Both the position numbers and the translations under genes were made by a program. The notes under the pieces are model-generated. The model did no database searches, was not told the origin of the DNA, and was given only the letters and a program-made list of their open reading frames with translations. Below, one piece after another: positions 6,939-14,971 of a stretch of DNA of 21,439 nucleotides (position 1 is the stretch's first letter; each line of letters begins with the position of its first letter). The stretch lies in contig PJAB01000736.1 in NCBI GenBank assembly GCA_002887195.1, forward strand, positions 1-21,439, given 5' to 3'. Source of the stretch: Chrysochromulina parva. Taxonomy: Eukaryota; Haptophyta; Prymnesiales; Chrysochromulinaceae.

Positions 6939-8636
6939 ATGATGCGCGGCTATCTGGAATGTCCGGAACATGCCATCAGCCACATTCTCGGCCCGACCCA
7001 AGAGGTGGCTTACTTCCTGCAAGTTAAAACGGGAGCCAGCATTCAGGTGACGACGAGCGTCAATGGTATGCGCATGATCGCCATCGTCGGTACTGCTGTC
7101 GCCGTCCAGCAGGTGCAGCAGCACCTCCAGCATTCGCTCAGCCATTTTCAACAAATGCAGTCTATGATGGTGCCAGGCGGCGGCATTCTGAGCCACCCTC
7201 TCGGCTTCTACCCTCCTGGGTATGATCCAACAATGGCACCGCCGATGATGCCCGTGCCCATGGGTGCACCACAAATGCAGATGACACCCGTGGGGTGGCC
7301 CATGTTCGCGCCTCTCGGGGCGCCGATGGGTGTCGCCGGCCATCCATTCTCGTCGGCGCCACTGTACGCGAGCGTTCCGCACACGGGCGATCCCGACGCA
7401 CCTTGGAACGCGGAGGCGTTCGCAGCCGGCACGTATCCGCCGACGCTGCCTCATCAGCCTCCGTGGCTGCCGCATCAAACAATGTGGCCACACTCGTCTC
7501 CGCTGCCATCCTCGTCAGATGCCTCGCAGGCTCCACCCCCTCGTTCGCAGCAACCCCGGCCGCCACGAGAGACACCGGTGACGAAGCCGCAGGCTGAGCT
7601 AGAGCCGCCGGCGTCGCAGGTGCCAATGCACGAGCCGCCTGAGTGTGTGCCAGCAGAGGGTGCCGCCCAACCAACGGCATCAGCGCTTGGCTCACCGCTG
7701 CTGCCGCCCGATGCTGCGACGGATTCCAGACGGTCAGATGAGCCGACGGACTCGCTCGAGCGCACTACGAGCGGATTCTCCACTAGCTCTGAGAAGCTGG
7801 AGCGCACTACCAGTCTCGGGAGCACTGTGGCAAGTGAGAGTACCGAGGAGGGGAACGAAACCAGTTCAAGCACGGGACATGGACACTCGCGATCGGCGCG
7901 CCGGCGCAATCAGCGTGTTCGTGCGAGAGCTGCGCGCGCCAACGAGCTCATGTACGATAAGCAGCAGCAGATGGCCGGGCACGGTGAAGCATCCGCGTCC
8001 GCGATGAGCCCACCTCCGTATGCTCCAATGCACATGGGTCCGATGGATCCCATGGGTCCCATGGGTCTCATGCCGATGATGGCACCACCGTACATGCCCT
8101 CCATGCACGTACCGACACCGCCATATCCCTTCCACCCGGCCATCGCTGATGCGGCGTATGCTGCGCAGCGGGCAATGGCTGCTGCCATGATGCATATGCC
8201 GAGTTCAGCACTACGTTCACTACGTGCACTCCCGCCCTACGCGCCCTCTCCGATACACTCGCCCCCGTCGCCTATAGCGCCGCGAGCGCCGCGCTCGCCA
8301 GTACTTCGAAGCGGCCCGTCGATGGCGATGCCGCCACACGTGCAGCCATCACAAGTGAGCGGCGCGAGCGCGCCTGATGCAGTGCCGGCTGTGCACGCGT
8401 TGGAGCATGCCGGGGGCTGTGACGGGCGTGCAGCTTCGCCGCCAGCCGCAGCCCCTTCACGACCGTCCGCATCGGTCGACTTGGCGCCCGATTCGGCGCC
8501 CCTCGATGATCTTATGGCGCAGTGCGCCCTGTCCACAGAGAACACCGTGAGCTCCGAGTGCGCCTCGTCGTCAGCGCCATCCCTCATCGTTCAGGAGGCC
8601 GCCTCGCTGCTCAATGACGCTCGGGTACGGGCCTAA
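6939..8636 (+). CDS. KH-like domain protein with long Met/Pro-rich tail
   Basis: Predicted RNA-binding protein of 565 residues. Residues about 3-65 fit one KH-type fold: HAISHILGPTQEVAYFLQ, then TGASIQV and a late strand MIAIVGTAVAVQQVQQ. The usual GxxG loop is degenerate (GPTQ). The rest is low complexity: a Met/Pro/Gly-rich stretch (about 85-185), a Ser/Pro/Glu-rich stretch, a short basic segment RSARRRNQRVRARAARANEL near 320-340, a second Met/Pro region with MGPMDPMGPMG, and an acidic/Ser-rich C-terminus. Such composition is common in RNA-granule proteins. ATG 6939 is the first ATG in frame; earlier in-frame codons lack ATG. An upstream exon carrying the domain's first residues is possible. 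RNA binding is inferred from the fold. Confidence 0.7.
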   Translation: MMRGYLECPEHAISHILGPTQEVAYFLQVKTGASIQVTTSVNGMRMIAIVGTAVAVQQVQQHLQHSLSHFQQMQSMMVPGGGILSHPLGFYPPGYDPTMAPPMMPVPMGAPQMQMTPVGWPMFAPLGAPMGVAGHPFSSAPLYASVPHTGDPDAPWNAEAFAAGTYPPTLPHQPPWLPHQTMWPHSSPLPSSSDASQAPPPRSQQPRPPRETPVTKPQAELEPPASQVPMHEPPECVPAEGAAQPTASALGSPLLPPDAATDSRRSDEPTDSLERTTSGFSTSSEKLERTTSLGSTVASESTEEGNETSSSTGHGHSRSARRRNQRVRARAARANELMYDKQQQMAGHGEASASAMSPPPYAPMHMGPMDPMGPMGLMPMMAPPYMPSMHVPTPPYPFHPAIADAAYAAQRAMAAAMMHMPSSALRSLRALPPYAPSPIHSPPSPIAPRAPRSPVLRSGPSMAMPPHVQPSQVSGASAPDAVPAVHALEHAGGCDGRAASPPAAAPSRPSASVDLAPDSAPLDDLMAQCALSTENTVSSECASSSAPSLIVQEAASLLNDARVRA

Positions 8637-8942
8637 AGCAACTCAGGTATGTGAATGCTAAGGCCGCGGCGGGGTGCGCGCGCATGGACGTGACTTCGTC
8701 AGTGTGCGCGCACCTATGCCGCGAGCCTCGCCCTTGTGCCGCCTGAGTCCACAGCCGCTAACCTACAGAGTGGCGCTGCGGGCGAGCAAAATGCGACGTG
8801 GGCTCCGGCGAACCCTCAGACCCCAGCCTGCCTTCGGATGAAAGAGGGAGGCGCTCTGCAATGTGCAAGCGTAGGAAGGCATCGACGTAGGAGGATATCG
8901 GCGTGAGGGTCTTATCGGCTGGGGATGGCGCTCCTCCAGACC

Positions 8943-8977
8943 TGGCCCATACAGTGGCCTCCGTTAAATATGGGCCA
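8943..8977. promoter_or_regulatory. Inverted repeat TGGCCCATA / TATGGGCCA
   Basis: Arms at 8943-8951 and 8969-8977 match perfectly over 9 bp with a 17-bp spacer. Could be a dimeric protein site or an RNA hairpin in the KH 3' UTR. Confidence 0.3.
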
Positions 8978-9203
8978 CAGCCCACTCTTTGCCCGCCGCC
9001 AAGCAGGCCATCGGACCGGCCGCCTACGGCCAGCAACGGGATGGGCAGGGATCCGTGTTGAGGCTGTCCCACGCCGCTTGCCGTCCTGGGGGTCTGTTCC
9101 TTTGCGTGAGCGTCCCGCAAGGAAGAGCAGGTCCACATGGGGGGTGTCGCTGGCGCTACAGCTTAACCTCGGAGCTCGCCTCGCGTGGGCTGCACAACTG
9201 CAC

Positions 9204-9231
9204 TTGTACATGTACTTTGACGCATGTACAA
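9204..9231. promoter_or_regulatory. Inverted repeat TTGTACATG / CATGTACAA
   Basis: Arms at 9204-9212 and 9223-9231 match perfectly over 9 bp with a 10-bp spacer. The sequence contains three GTAC cores and lies 200 bp before the methyltransferase start, so a promoter site is plausible. Confidence 0.35.
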
Positions 9232-9431
9232 ATGAATTTTCGCAGTCACCGGGGATGAGTCCGCTGTGGGACACCTGTCCGTCATTCTGAGCTCTCTCTT
9301 CGTCAGAACCGCGACGACGCTTTGCGGTCTTTGCGCGGAGGCGCGGCAGCACACGCGGGTTGTCTCGTGCCCGTTCCGCACAGGCTGTGTGTGAGCGCTG
9401 GAAAGGACGAATCCACCATCCGCGGCACCGG

Positions 9432-10193
9432 ATGCTGTTCCCAATTGTGGCTATCGTGGCAGTCGCTTTTGTGATCTTTTTTTTCCTCGTTGAGAACCTC
9501 AGCATTGCGGACATTTATGACATCGTAATTGTGCGTATGACAAGGGTTTGGTATGCGGCCGTGCTCGATCGCCTTGAGCCAAACAGTCGGCTGCTTGACG
9601 TTGGCATAGGCACAGCCACGGCCCTTGTCAGCGGCAAAAATAAATCCGTGATCATAGACAAGCAGCTAAAGATCATAGGCATCGATTACGAGGCAGCTTA
9701 CGTCAAGAAGGCAAGCTTTGTATGCCAACAAGCAGGCCTCAGCCAACAAGTCAAAGTCTACTGTCAATCCATTTACGACGACAAGCTCCATGGCCTCTTC
9801 AGCACCGAGCGCGAGCGTTTCGATGCCGCCTATTTCTCGGGCAGCATCACCCTGATGCCAGACCCAGCTGAGGCGCTCAAATGCGCCGCGCGCATGCTCA
9901 AGCCGGGCGGCGTCATTTATGTGACGCAGACTTTCCAGAATCGTCCGAGCCCGTTCATGGAGTGGCTCAAGCCGCGCTTACACAAGCTGACCACCATCGA
10001 CTTTGGGCGCGTCACCTATCACACAGAAGTGGCACAGATTGTGCGAAAGGCAGGCATGGTCATTGCCGAGGACGCTCCTGTGCCAGGCTCGATCAACAAT
10101 GCGAACCAGACGGCCAGAATGCTCGTCGTCAAGCAGATCTTCTCGGGATCGGTGCTTAATCCGTACAACTCGCAAGACATGCGATCTGTGTAG
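9432..10193 (+). CDS. Membrane-anchored class I SAM-dependent methyltransferase
   Basis: A 253-residue protein with an N-terminal hydrophobic anchor (residues 3-20, LFPIVAIVAVAFVIFFFL) and a Rossmann-type methyltransferase domain. Motif I is LLDVGIGTAT (54-63). The acidic residue after strand 2 lies in IIGIDYE (D85). A strand 4 region DAAYFSGSITLMPDP and the post-motif LKPGG (156-160) followed by VIYVTQTF fit the methyltransferase-11 type. The anchor suggests the catalytic domain sits on a membrane face. The substrate cannot be told from sequence; lipid, quinone or small-molecule substrates are all possible. ATG 9432 is the first ATG of the frame. It converges on DPM2 across a long spacer. 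Confidence 0.8.
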   Translation: MLFPIVAIVAVAFVIFFFLVENLSIADIYDIVIVRMTRVWYAAVLDRLEPNSRLLDVGIGTATALVSGKNKSVIIDKQLKIIGIDYEAAYVKKASFVCQQAGLSQQVKVYCQSIYDDKLHGLFSTERERFDAAYFSGSITLMPDPAEALKCAARMLKPGGVIYVTQTFQNRPSPFMEWLKPRLHKLTTIDFGRVTYHTEVAQIVRKAGMVIAEDAPVPGSINNANQTARMLVVKQIFSGSVLNPYNSQDMRSV

Positions 10194-10986
10194 GGGGATC
10201 CTTTTCGCTTCCATATCCGCATCCAGGCATCCTCCGGCGCCGGCAATTGCGCAGGCGGCCGAGAATGGCCGCGCGCACACAGGAAGAGCCAAAGCGCCCA
10301 TACACCGCACGACGATGATTCGATGGCGGCAACTCAGAGGTGCGAGGATAGCCGAGAGAAGTCATATCTTGATATATTATCAATATATTGTGATCTAGAT
10401 AAAACTTCGAGAAAAATCGCCGATTCGCCCCGGCCGCCGTGGGCCCCCAGGGTACCGCGCCGCCGCCGGTTGCAACTGAGAACTGTTCGAAGTTGCAGAT
10501 CCACCGCGCACCGGGCACCGGCGCGCGTTCCGGCGCGCCGACCGGGCGACTCTTAATACAAAATCTTACCGGACTCCAGAAGCGCCCACGATCATCACAC
10601 TCACACCGACGGCGTGAGAAAGGGCTATAGAGCGAGCCAGTCCACACGTGCTTTTCACACAACGACGTGGCAGGCCCACCTGGGACGCGCATGAAACCCA
10701 GCGGCGACGGCTGTAATCCCTGGGGCTGTAATGTGGATGATGATGAGGCGACGCCGTGCATGATCTATACGGGCGTCGGTAAAGCCGGTACCTACCGTGA
10801 ATGCGCTGTGCTTAATTATGGTCTCTTTTATGAGTTTCATGCGTGGGACAGATTGGGATGCACCGACCTGCGCCGCGTGCGAAAGACAACGTTGCAACAC
10901 ATTCGAAAACCGCTCGTCACACGCAACAGCACGACGCACAATTATTATGTGGCAGCGCGGCTTCAAAGTGCTACTTTGAACTAATT
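10194..10986. other. Convergent spacer methyltransferase / DPM2
   Basis: This 793-bp spacer separates two converging genes. It contains an AT-rich palindromic island (10364-10405, listed separately) and a GC-rich inverted pair GGCGCG/CGCGCC near 10518-10537. A 97-codon ORF (10691-10984, +) with ATG start reads a Cys-containing, unfamiliar sequence; it has no domain I recognise and mixed codon use, so I do not call it a gene. Confidence 0.5.
10364..10405. other. AT-rich palindromic island
   Basis: About 40 bp of almost pure A/T in a GC-rich spacer, including the perfect palindrome CAATATATTG at 10381-10390 and GATATATTATC just before it. It could be a 3' end/polyadenylation region, an easily melting element, or a residue of an insertion. 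Confidence 0.35.
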
Positions 10987-11220
10987 CTACCTCTTCTTTG
11001 AGCTCACATATCTCATGAAGGTGGCAACGAAGGTCACGGCAGCCGCCAGCAGCACGCATGGCCCGGCGATGGCCCACCATCGATCAGGAAAGAAGCGGTG
11101 GAATGACGTGACACTTGTGTCAACAAACGGTGCGACGAGTACCCACGTTGTGTAATATGCAAAGATGGCGATGGAGAGCACTAGTCCAGCCACGCCGACA
11201 AGCTTGTCGCCTGCGGTCAT
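10987..11220 (-). CDS. DPM2: Dolichol-phosphate mannose synthase subunit 2
   Basis: A 77-residue protein matching DPM2, the small ER membrane subunit that stabilises and activates dolichol-phosphate mannose synthase, needed for N-glycans, GPI anchors and O-mannosylation. Two transmembrane helices are visible: LVGVAGLVLSIAIFAYYTTW and, after the short loop VAPFVDTSVTSFHRFFP, AIAGPCVLLAAAVTFVATFM. The C-terminus ends in SSKKR, a basic ER-type tail. The helix-1 exit 'YYTTWVLVAPFVD' is the most family-typical part. Length is close to the usual 80-85 residues. I chose ATG 11220 over earlier in-frame ATGs (to 11412) because those add a non-family extension overlapping TANGO6. It shares a short promoter with TANGO6. 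Confidence 0.9.
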   Translation of the reverse strand: MTAGDKLVGVAGLVLSIAIFAYYTTWVLVAPFVDTSVTSFHRFFPDRWWAIAGPCVLLAAAVTFVATFMRYVSSKKR

Positions 11221-11363
11221 GAGAAATCGGATTGTGTGGGGAAAAAGTTGCGGAGCGGTTTCGGTTCGACAGAGATGGAACCAATCGCGGGAGCATGGGT
11301 CTCTGCTCATCGTCGCATCACAAAAGGCGCTCTTCACAGACCGATTCCTGGGAAACTCGGAAT
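11221..11363. promoter_or_regulatory. Bidirectional DPM2/TANGO6 promoter
   Basis: Only 143 bp separate the two start codons. The interval holds GAACCAATCGCG at 11278-11289, the same 12-mer found before TMEM86. A single CCAAT-containing promoter serving both genes is the simplest reading. If TANGO6 starts at ATG 11295, the gap shrinks to 74 bp. Confidence 0.5.
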
Positions 11364-14300
11364 ATGGCGGCATCCGCGTCGCCATCCGCTCCGGACGCGC
11401 TGCCTGCGCCACTGGAAGGGCTGCTTTTGGACGCTACGTCGCACGAGGCGCCCATTGGTCTGCAGAACCTGCAAAGGGCCCAGCAGTGCGTCGCGAATCT
11501 CGTCAGAACCGAGGTGCTTCCCGCGCTGTCTCAGGGCGTTGCACAGGATGGAGTGGCTGCATCAGATTCTGCAACAGGATCCGCGACACGTGCTCGACTT
11601 GTGAACGGCCTCAAGATGCTCTGCTCCGTGTGGCAGCGCGGCGAGACGCTGAGGCCACTGCTCGTCGCTCGGCACCTTCCGGTTGAGCTTGCTGCGTTGC
11701 TTGAGCTGCTGCACGGCCCGTCATCTGAGGAAGCTTGCAGCGATGAGTCAGCTTGGTGCGCGCAACGTCTCGACGAGCTACTAGTTGAAGAGCCACCCCT
11801 TGCCCTCCTAGAGGCGCTTGTCTCGCTGCTGCGACGTCCTGACGCACCGTCGTGGTTGCGCACCTCGTGCAGCTCGCTCCTGTCTCGTTGCGTGCTGCGC
11901 CCCGGTGGCGTGCCGAGCCTGCTGCTCAGCTTAGGCGGCCACCGGACCTCAGAGGCCGACCGCTCCTCGGCGGGGCTCCAGGCTGTCCGATTACTCAGCT
12001 GCGTGCCGGCCCATTTGAGCGCGAGCGAGTACATCGCGTGCCTCGCCCTCCAGCTGCTACCCATGCTGGCGACAGACCGACCAGAGCTCACGACCCCTGC
12101 GGCAGACGCGCCATCGCCGCCACCGTTCGCGGGCTCGCCGGCGTTACCCGAGATGACGAATGAGTACGCACGGTCGGTGGCCGCGATGTTGATTGGGACG
12201 CTCGCACGCAAGGCGCCAGGCGCGTGCGCGGAGCACTTGCTGCAACCTATCCTCGCCCCTCTGCTGGCACACTCTATCAATGGCGTGGCCGGCGCCCATC
12301 CCGGCGCCTCTCGAGAGGCTTCCGCAAATCTGCTCCCATGCCTGCGCCGCCTCGCAGCGCTACTCACCGCGTCGCCACCTCCGCCCGCTCAAGTGTGTGA
12401 GATGATCCTCGCCTCGGGAGTCTTGCCACCACTCGCCCGACTAGGCGCGCGCACCAGTTCGGAGCAGTTGGAGCTCGCATTCCTCGTCGCATGCGATCCT
12501 GAGCTCGCCGAGCTCGCGGAGCAGGACCCGACGCTCGCCCGCCTCGCCGTGCAGTCGGTTGAGAGCCTCCTCCTCCTCTCCGGCGCTCGTGCCACCATAC
12601 CCTTCGCTCAGCTGCTCACGTCGCCGCGGACACCCACCCTCGTGCCGGTGCCCCTCGCCCCGTTGGCGCGACTCGTGATCAACTGCGCACGGAACGGAAA
12701 GATAGGGCAGCGCGCCGTGGCCAGGCTGGCCACAGCCCTCTTGTCCCGCGCACTCGGCGTGCTCGCGGCCGTGTCTGCCCGTCAAGATGAGGATGCTTCT
12801 GATCCTGAGCAGACCTCCGATGCGCTCACGACGGCGCTTGAGCGGCCCCCGCCCGCGGTAGGGACGCCGTCGTGGGCGTTCGACTCGGAAGAGCGGCAGC
12901 GAGTGGTCGCAGCCGCGCTGCTGCTGCTCGACGGGATGGCGGCCGAGGAGCTCACTGCGTTCTTGCAGGCCGAGCCACAGCCGGCACTCGAGCTGCTGAG
13001 GGCCGTATTGCCCGCGGCTGTTGGCCTCTCCTCGTCGATTGTTGGCGAGGTGGAGCAGGTGGAAGCGGCTGCGGAGCGGCTGGGGATGTGCCTCACGGTG
13101 GTCGAGCTGCTCGTGCCAGCGGCGACGGCGCTCACAGCGCTGCCCACGCGAGCCCCTCTCATCCCCAGTGCTGCTCGAGGCCGCATGCTACCGTCGGCAT
13201 CCACTTCTTCGACGGCGCCGCTCTCGTCTGCCGAAGCCATTGATGAGCGTTGGACGCTGCGTCAGGGGCTGCGGGAACTGCTGCCGCTGCTCGTCGCAGC
13301 GAGCCGCGCGCCGCTGCTGGCTGCGGCCATCACGGAGAGGGCCCTCGCGGCGAGCATTGCAATTGCTACGCTGCCTCTCGGGCCTCGTGGATCGCCGACG
13401 GCTCATCCGCCTACAGGCGGCGAGGGCGGCGAGGAGGGCGAGGGCGGCGAGGAGGGCGAGGAGGGTGAGGGCGGCGAGGTTGCAGCCAGAGCCTGCCAGT
13501 CGACGGACGAGCGGTCGCTTCGTGAGGCTGCCGAGGAGATGGTCGGTCCCATCCCGATGCGAGCCAAGGGACTCCATACGGTCGCTGCGCTCTTCAAGCG
13601 TCGCAGTGCCGCTGTGATGCAGCAGCTGGACATGGTCGTTGACCTGTGTGAAGCTCAACTACAGCACCCCGAGAGCTACGTGTACCAAGCAGCGCTAAAT
13701 GCCCTCGAGGCCGCCGCGTCTGCTGCCCCCTCGCGCGTGTTGCCTCGGCTCGCCCAACAGTTGCTCCCGCCCTCGAGCTCGACGAAGAGAGTGCCCCAAA
13801 TTTCCCAAAGTCCCAGCCCCTTGCCCCAAGCACCGATGCCCCACATGTCGGCGCTCAACCCGCAGGCCGTGCTTCGCACGCGCGCACGCTTGGCTGCAGA
13901 GGATGCAGGGGATGCGCCGATGGAAGGCAACGGCGTCGACCTCGGAGGCGTTGCCCAAGGCGCCGGCGAGGATGACGAGACGCTCGATGCGCCAACGGAG
14001 CGTCGGCTCAAGGCTGCGCAGGCCATCTGCCAGGCGGTGCGGCGGCTCGGCGAGACGCTCCCGCCCCATGCGGAGGCCGTGATGGGAGCGCTGCTGGTGG
14101 GTGTGTGCGACCCGTGCGCCGCTGTTCGCCACTCTTGCCTCGGTGGACTCGCCGATGTGGCAGCGACCCTGCGGTTGGCTCTCCATCCGTGGGCCGTGGA
14201 GCTCTTGCAGGTCACCGGCGCTGCACTAGAGGGCGAGACTGATGCCGCAGCGCGCCGTGCTGCTTGCTACTTGCTCGGGCTGCTGCTGCAGAGCCTCGGC

Positions 14301-14576
14301 ACCGACGCCCTCACGGTGCTCTCCCCCCGCCAGCTCACTGCCATCTACCGACGACTCAAGATCCTGCGTGGCGGCGCGGCCCAGGCCGACCCCAAGCTCC
14401 TCGGCCACGTCGAGGCGGCCCTCGAGCAGATGCGCCAGCTTGGCCTAGCCCTCGTGCGCGGTCGTGGCAGCAGCTTGGAGAATGGCCCCGTGCTTTGGGG
14501 CAGCGAGGGCGAGAGCACGATGGAGCCCGAGGGCATTTTGAGGAGCATGGAAAGGCTGAGGCTCTCCCTCGCCTGA
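11364..14576 (+). CDS. TANGO6: TANGO6/RTP1-like HEAT-repeat protein
   Basis: A 1070-residue, Leu/Ala-rich alpha-solenoid resembling TANGO6 (Transport and Golgi organization 6)/yeast RTP1. RTP1 acts in RNA polymerase II assembly and nuclear import; metazoan TANGO6 is linked to Golgi and secretory function. The diagnostic part is C-terminal. MRAKGLHTVAALFKRRSAA then HPESYVYQAALNALEAAA match the RTP1_C1 region. CDPCAAVRHSCLGGLADVAA then LHPWAVELLQV, RRAACYLLGLLL and IYRRLKILRG match RTP1_C2. An intronless 3.2-kb frame and overall length like animal TANGO6 (about 1,090) support completeness. A Gly/Glu low-complexity insert lies at about 685-706. ATG 11295 would add 23 residues starting MGLCSSS. 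The N-terminal two thirds are poorly conserved and rest on continuity. Confidence 0.82.
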   Translation: MAASASPSAPDALPAPLEGLLLDATSHEAPIGLQNLQRAQQCVANLVRTEVLPALSQGVAQDGVAASDSATGSATRARLVNGLKMLCSVWQRGETLRPLLVARHLPVELAALLELLHGPSSEEACSDESAWCAQRLDELLVEEPPLALLEALVSLLRRPDAPSWLRTSCSSLLSRCVLRPGGVPSLLLSLGGHRTSEADRSSAGLQAVRLLSCVPAHLSASEYIACLALQLLPMLATDRPELTTPAADAPSPPPFAGSPALPEMTNEYARSVAAMLIGTLARKAPGACAEHLLQPILAPLLAHSINGVAGAHPGASREASANLLPCLRRLAALLTASPPPPAQVCEMILASGVLPPLARLGARTSSEQLELAFLVACDPELAELAEQDPTLARLAVQSVESLLLLSGARATIPFAQLLTSPRTPTLVPVPLAPLARLVINCARNGKIGQRAVARLATALLSRALGVLAAVSARQDEDASDPEQTSDALTTALERPPPAVGTPSWAFDSEERQRVVAAALLLLDGMAAEELTAFLQAEPQPALELLRAVLPAAVGLSSSIVGEVEQVEAAAERLGMCLTVVELLVPAATALTALPTRAPLIPSAARGRMLPSASTSSTAPLSSAEAIDERWTLRQGLRELLPLLVAASRAPLLAAAITERALAASIAIATLPLGPRGSPTAHPPTGGEGGEEGEGGEEGEEGEGGEVAARACQSTDERSLREAAEEMVGPIPMRAKGLHTVAALFKRRSAAVMQQLDMVVDLCEAQLQHPESYVYQAALNALEAAASAAPSRVLPRLAQQLLPPSSSTKRVPQISQSPSPLPQAPMPHMSALNPQAVLRTRARLAAEDAGDAPMEGNGVDLGGVAQGAGEDDETLDAPTERRLKAAQAICQAVRRLGETLPPHAEAVMGALLVGVCDPCAAVRHSCLGGLADVAATLRLALHPWAVELLQVTGAALEGETDAAARRAACYLLGLLLQSLGTDALTVLSPRQLTAIYRRLKILRGGAAQADPKLLGHVEAALEQMRQLGLALVRGRGSSLENGPVLWGSEGESTMEPEGILRSMERLRLSLA
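13417..13480 (+). repeat. GGCGAGGAG minisatellite inside TANGO6
   Basis: A purine-biased run of GGCGAGG and GAGGGCGAG units encodes alternating Gly and Glu (GGEGGEEGEGG...). It keeps the frame and lies between the N-terminal solenoid and the conserved RTP1_C1 part, so it is probably a disordered, length-variable linker. Confidence 0.75.
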
Positions 14577-14971
14577 CGGCTTGCCGGATGCCGCGGCCCG
14601 AATTGCCGCTTCACGCAGGGGTAGAAAAGTGCATTTCACTTTTGTGTTTCTCAGATAAACTTAGTGCGACGACGATACGGTATGAAGCGGTCATATGAAG
14701 GTCAAATTACAACTTGCTACCGTTGGCCGCGGCGCGCGGCGGTACGAAGAATGCGATCCGAAGAGCATCATGCGAACCTGAATGCGAACCGGGGTCTCAT
14801 CTCTCATCCTCATGCTGACCGGGGATCCATCGATCATGTCTCTGAACGGTGAACGCTCAGGTGGATAAGCAGCCACCGCGGTCGTGCCGCTTAGCTCGGC
14901 GTTGATGGTGTATCACCACAGATCGAATTTCCGCCTCTCGTCGATCAACCACCACGCCGCACGGCTTTGCT
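14577..14971. other. Convergent spacer TANGO6 / PX-cyclin
   Basis: This 395-bp spacer should hold two 3' UTRs. It includes a direct repeat ATGCGAACC (14770-14778 and 14782-14790). No gene or known RNA is seen. Confidence 0.55.

Larger units (their letters stand above)
8637..9431. other. Spacer KH protein / methyltransferase with inverted repeats
   Basis: This 795-bp spacer has no ORF that resembles a known protein; reading frames on the minus strand here are Arg/Ser-rich shadows. It carries two perfect 9-bp inverted repeats (8943-8977 and 9204-9231, listed separately) and GGCCG-CCTA-CGGCC near 9020. It should include the KH 3' UTR and the methyltransferase promoter. Confidence 0.5.

Noticed and set aside
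8912..9514. 200-codon minus-strand ORF before the methyltransferase
   Set aside because: Arg/Ser/Ala-rich with no motif, and it overlaps the methyltransferase coding region antisense; typical GC-rich shadow.
10483..10505. GTTCGAAGT as a tRNA T-loop
   Set aside because: The flanking bases do not form a T-stem and no acceptor or anticodon arm is present.
10691..10984. 97-codon ORF between the methyltransferase and DPM2
   Set aside because: No recognisable domain, ordinary length for a chance ORF in GC-rich DNA, and lies where two 3' UTRs should be.
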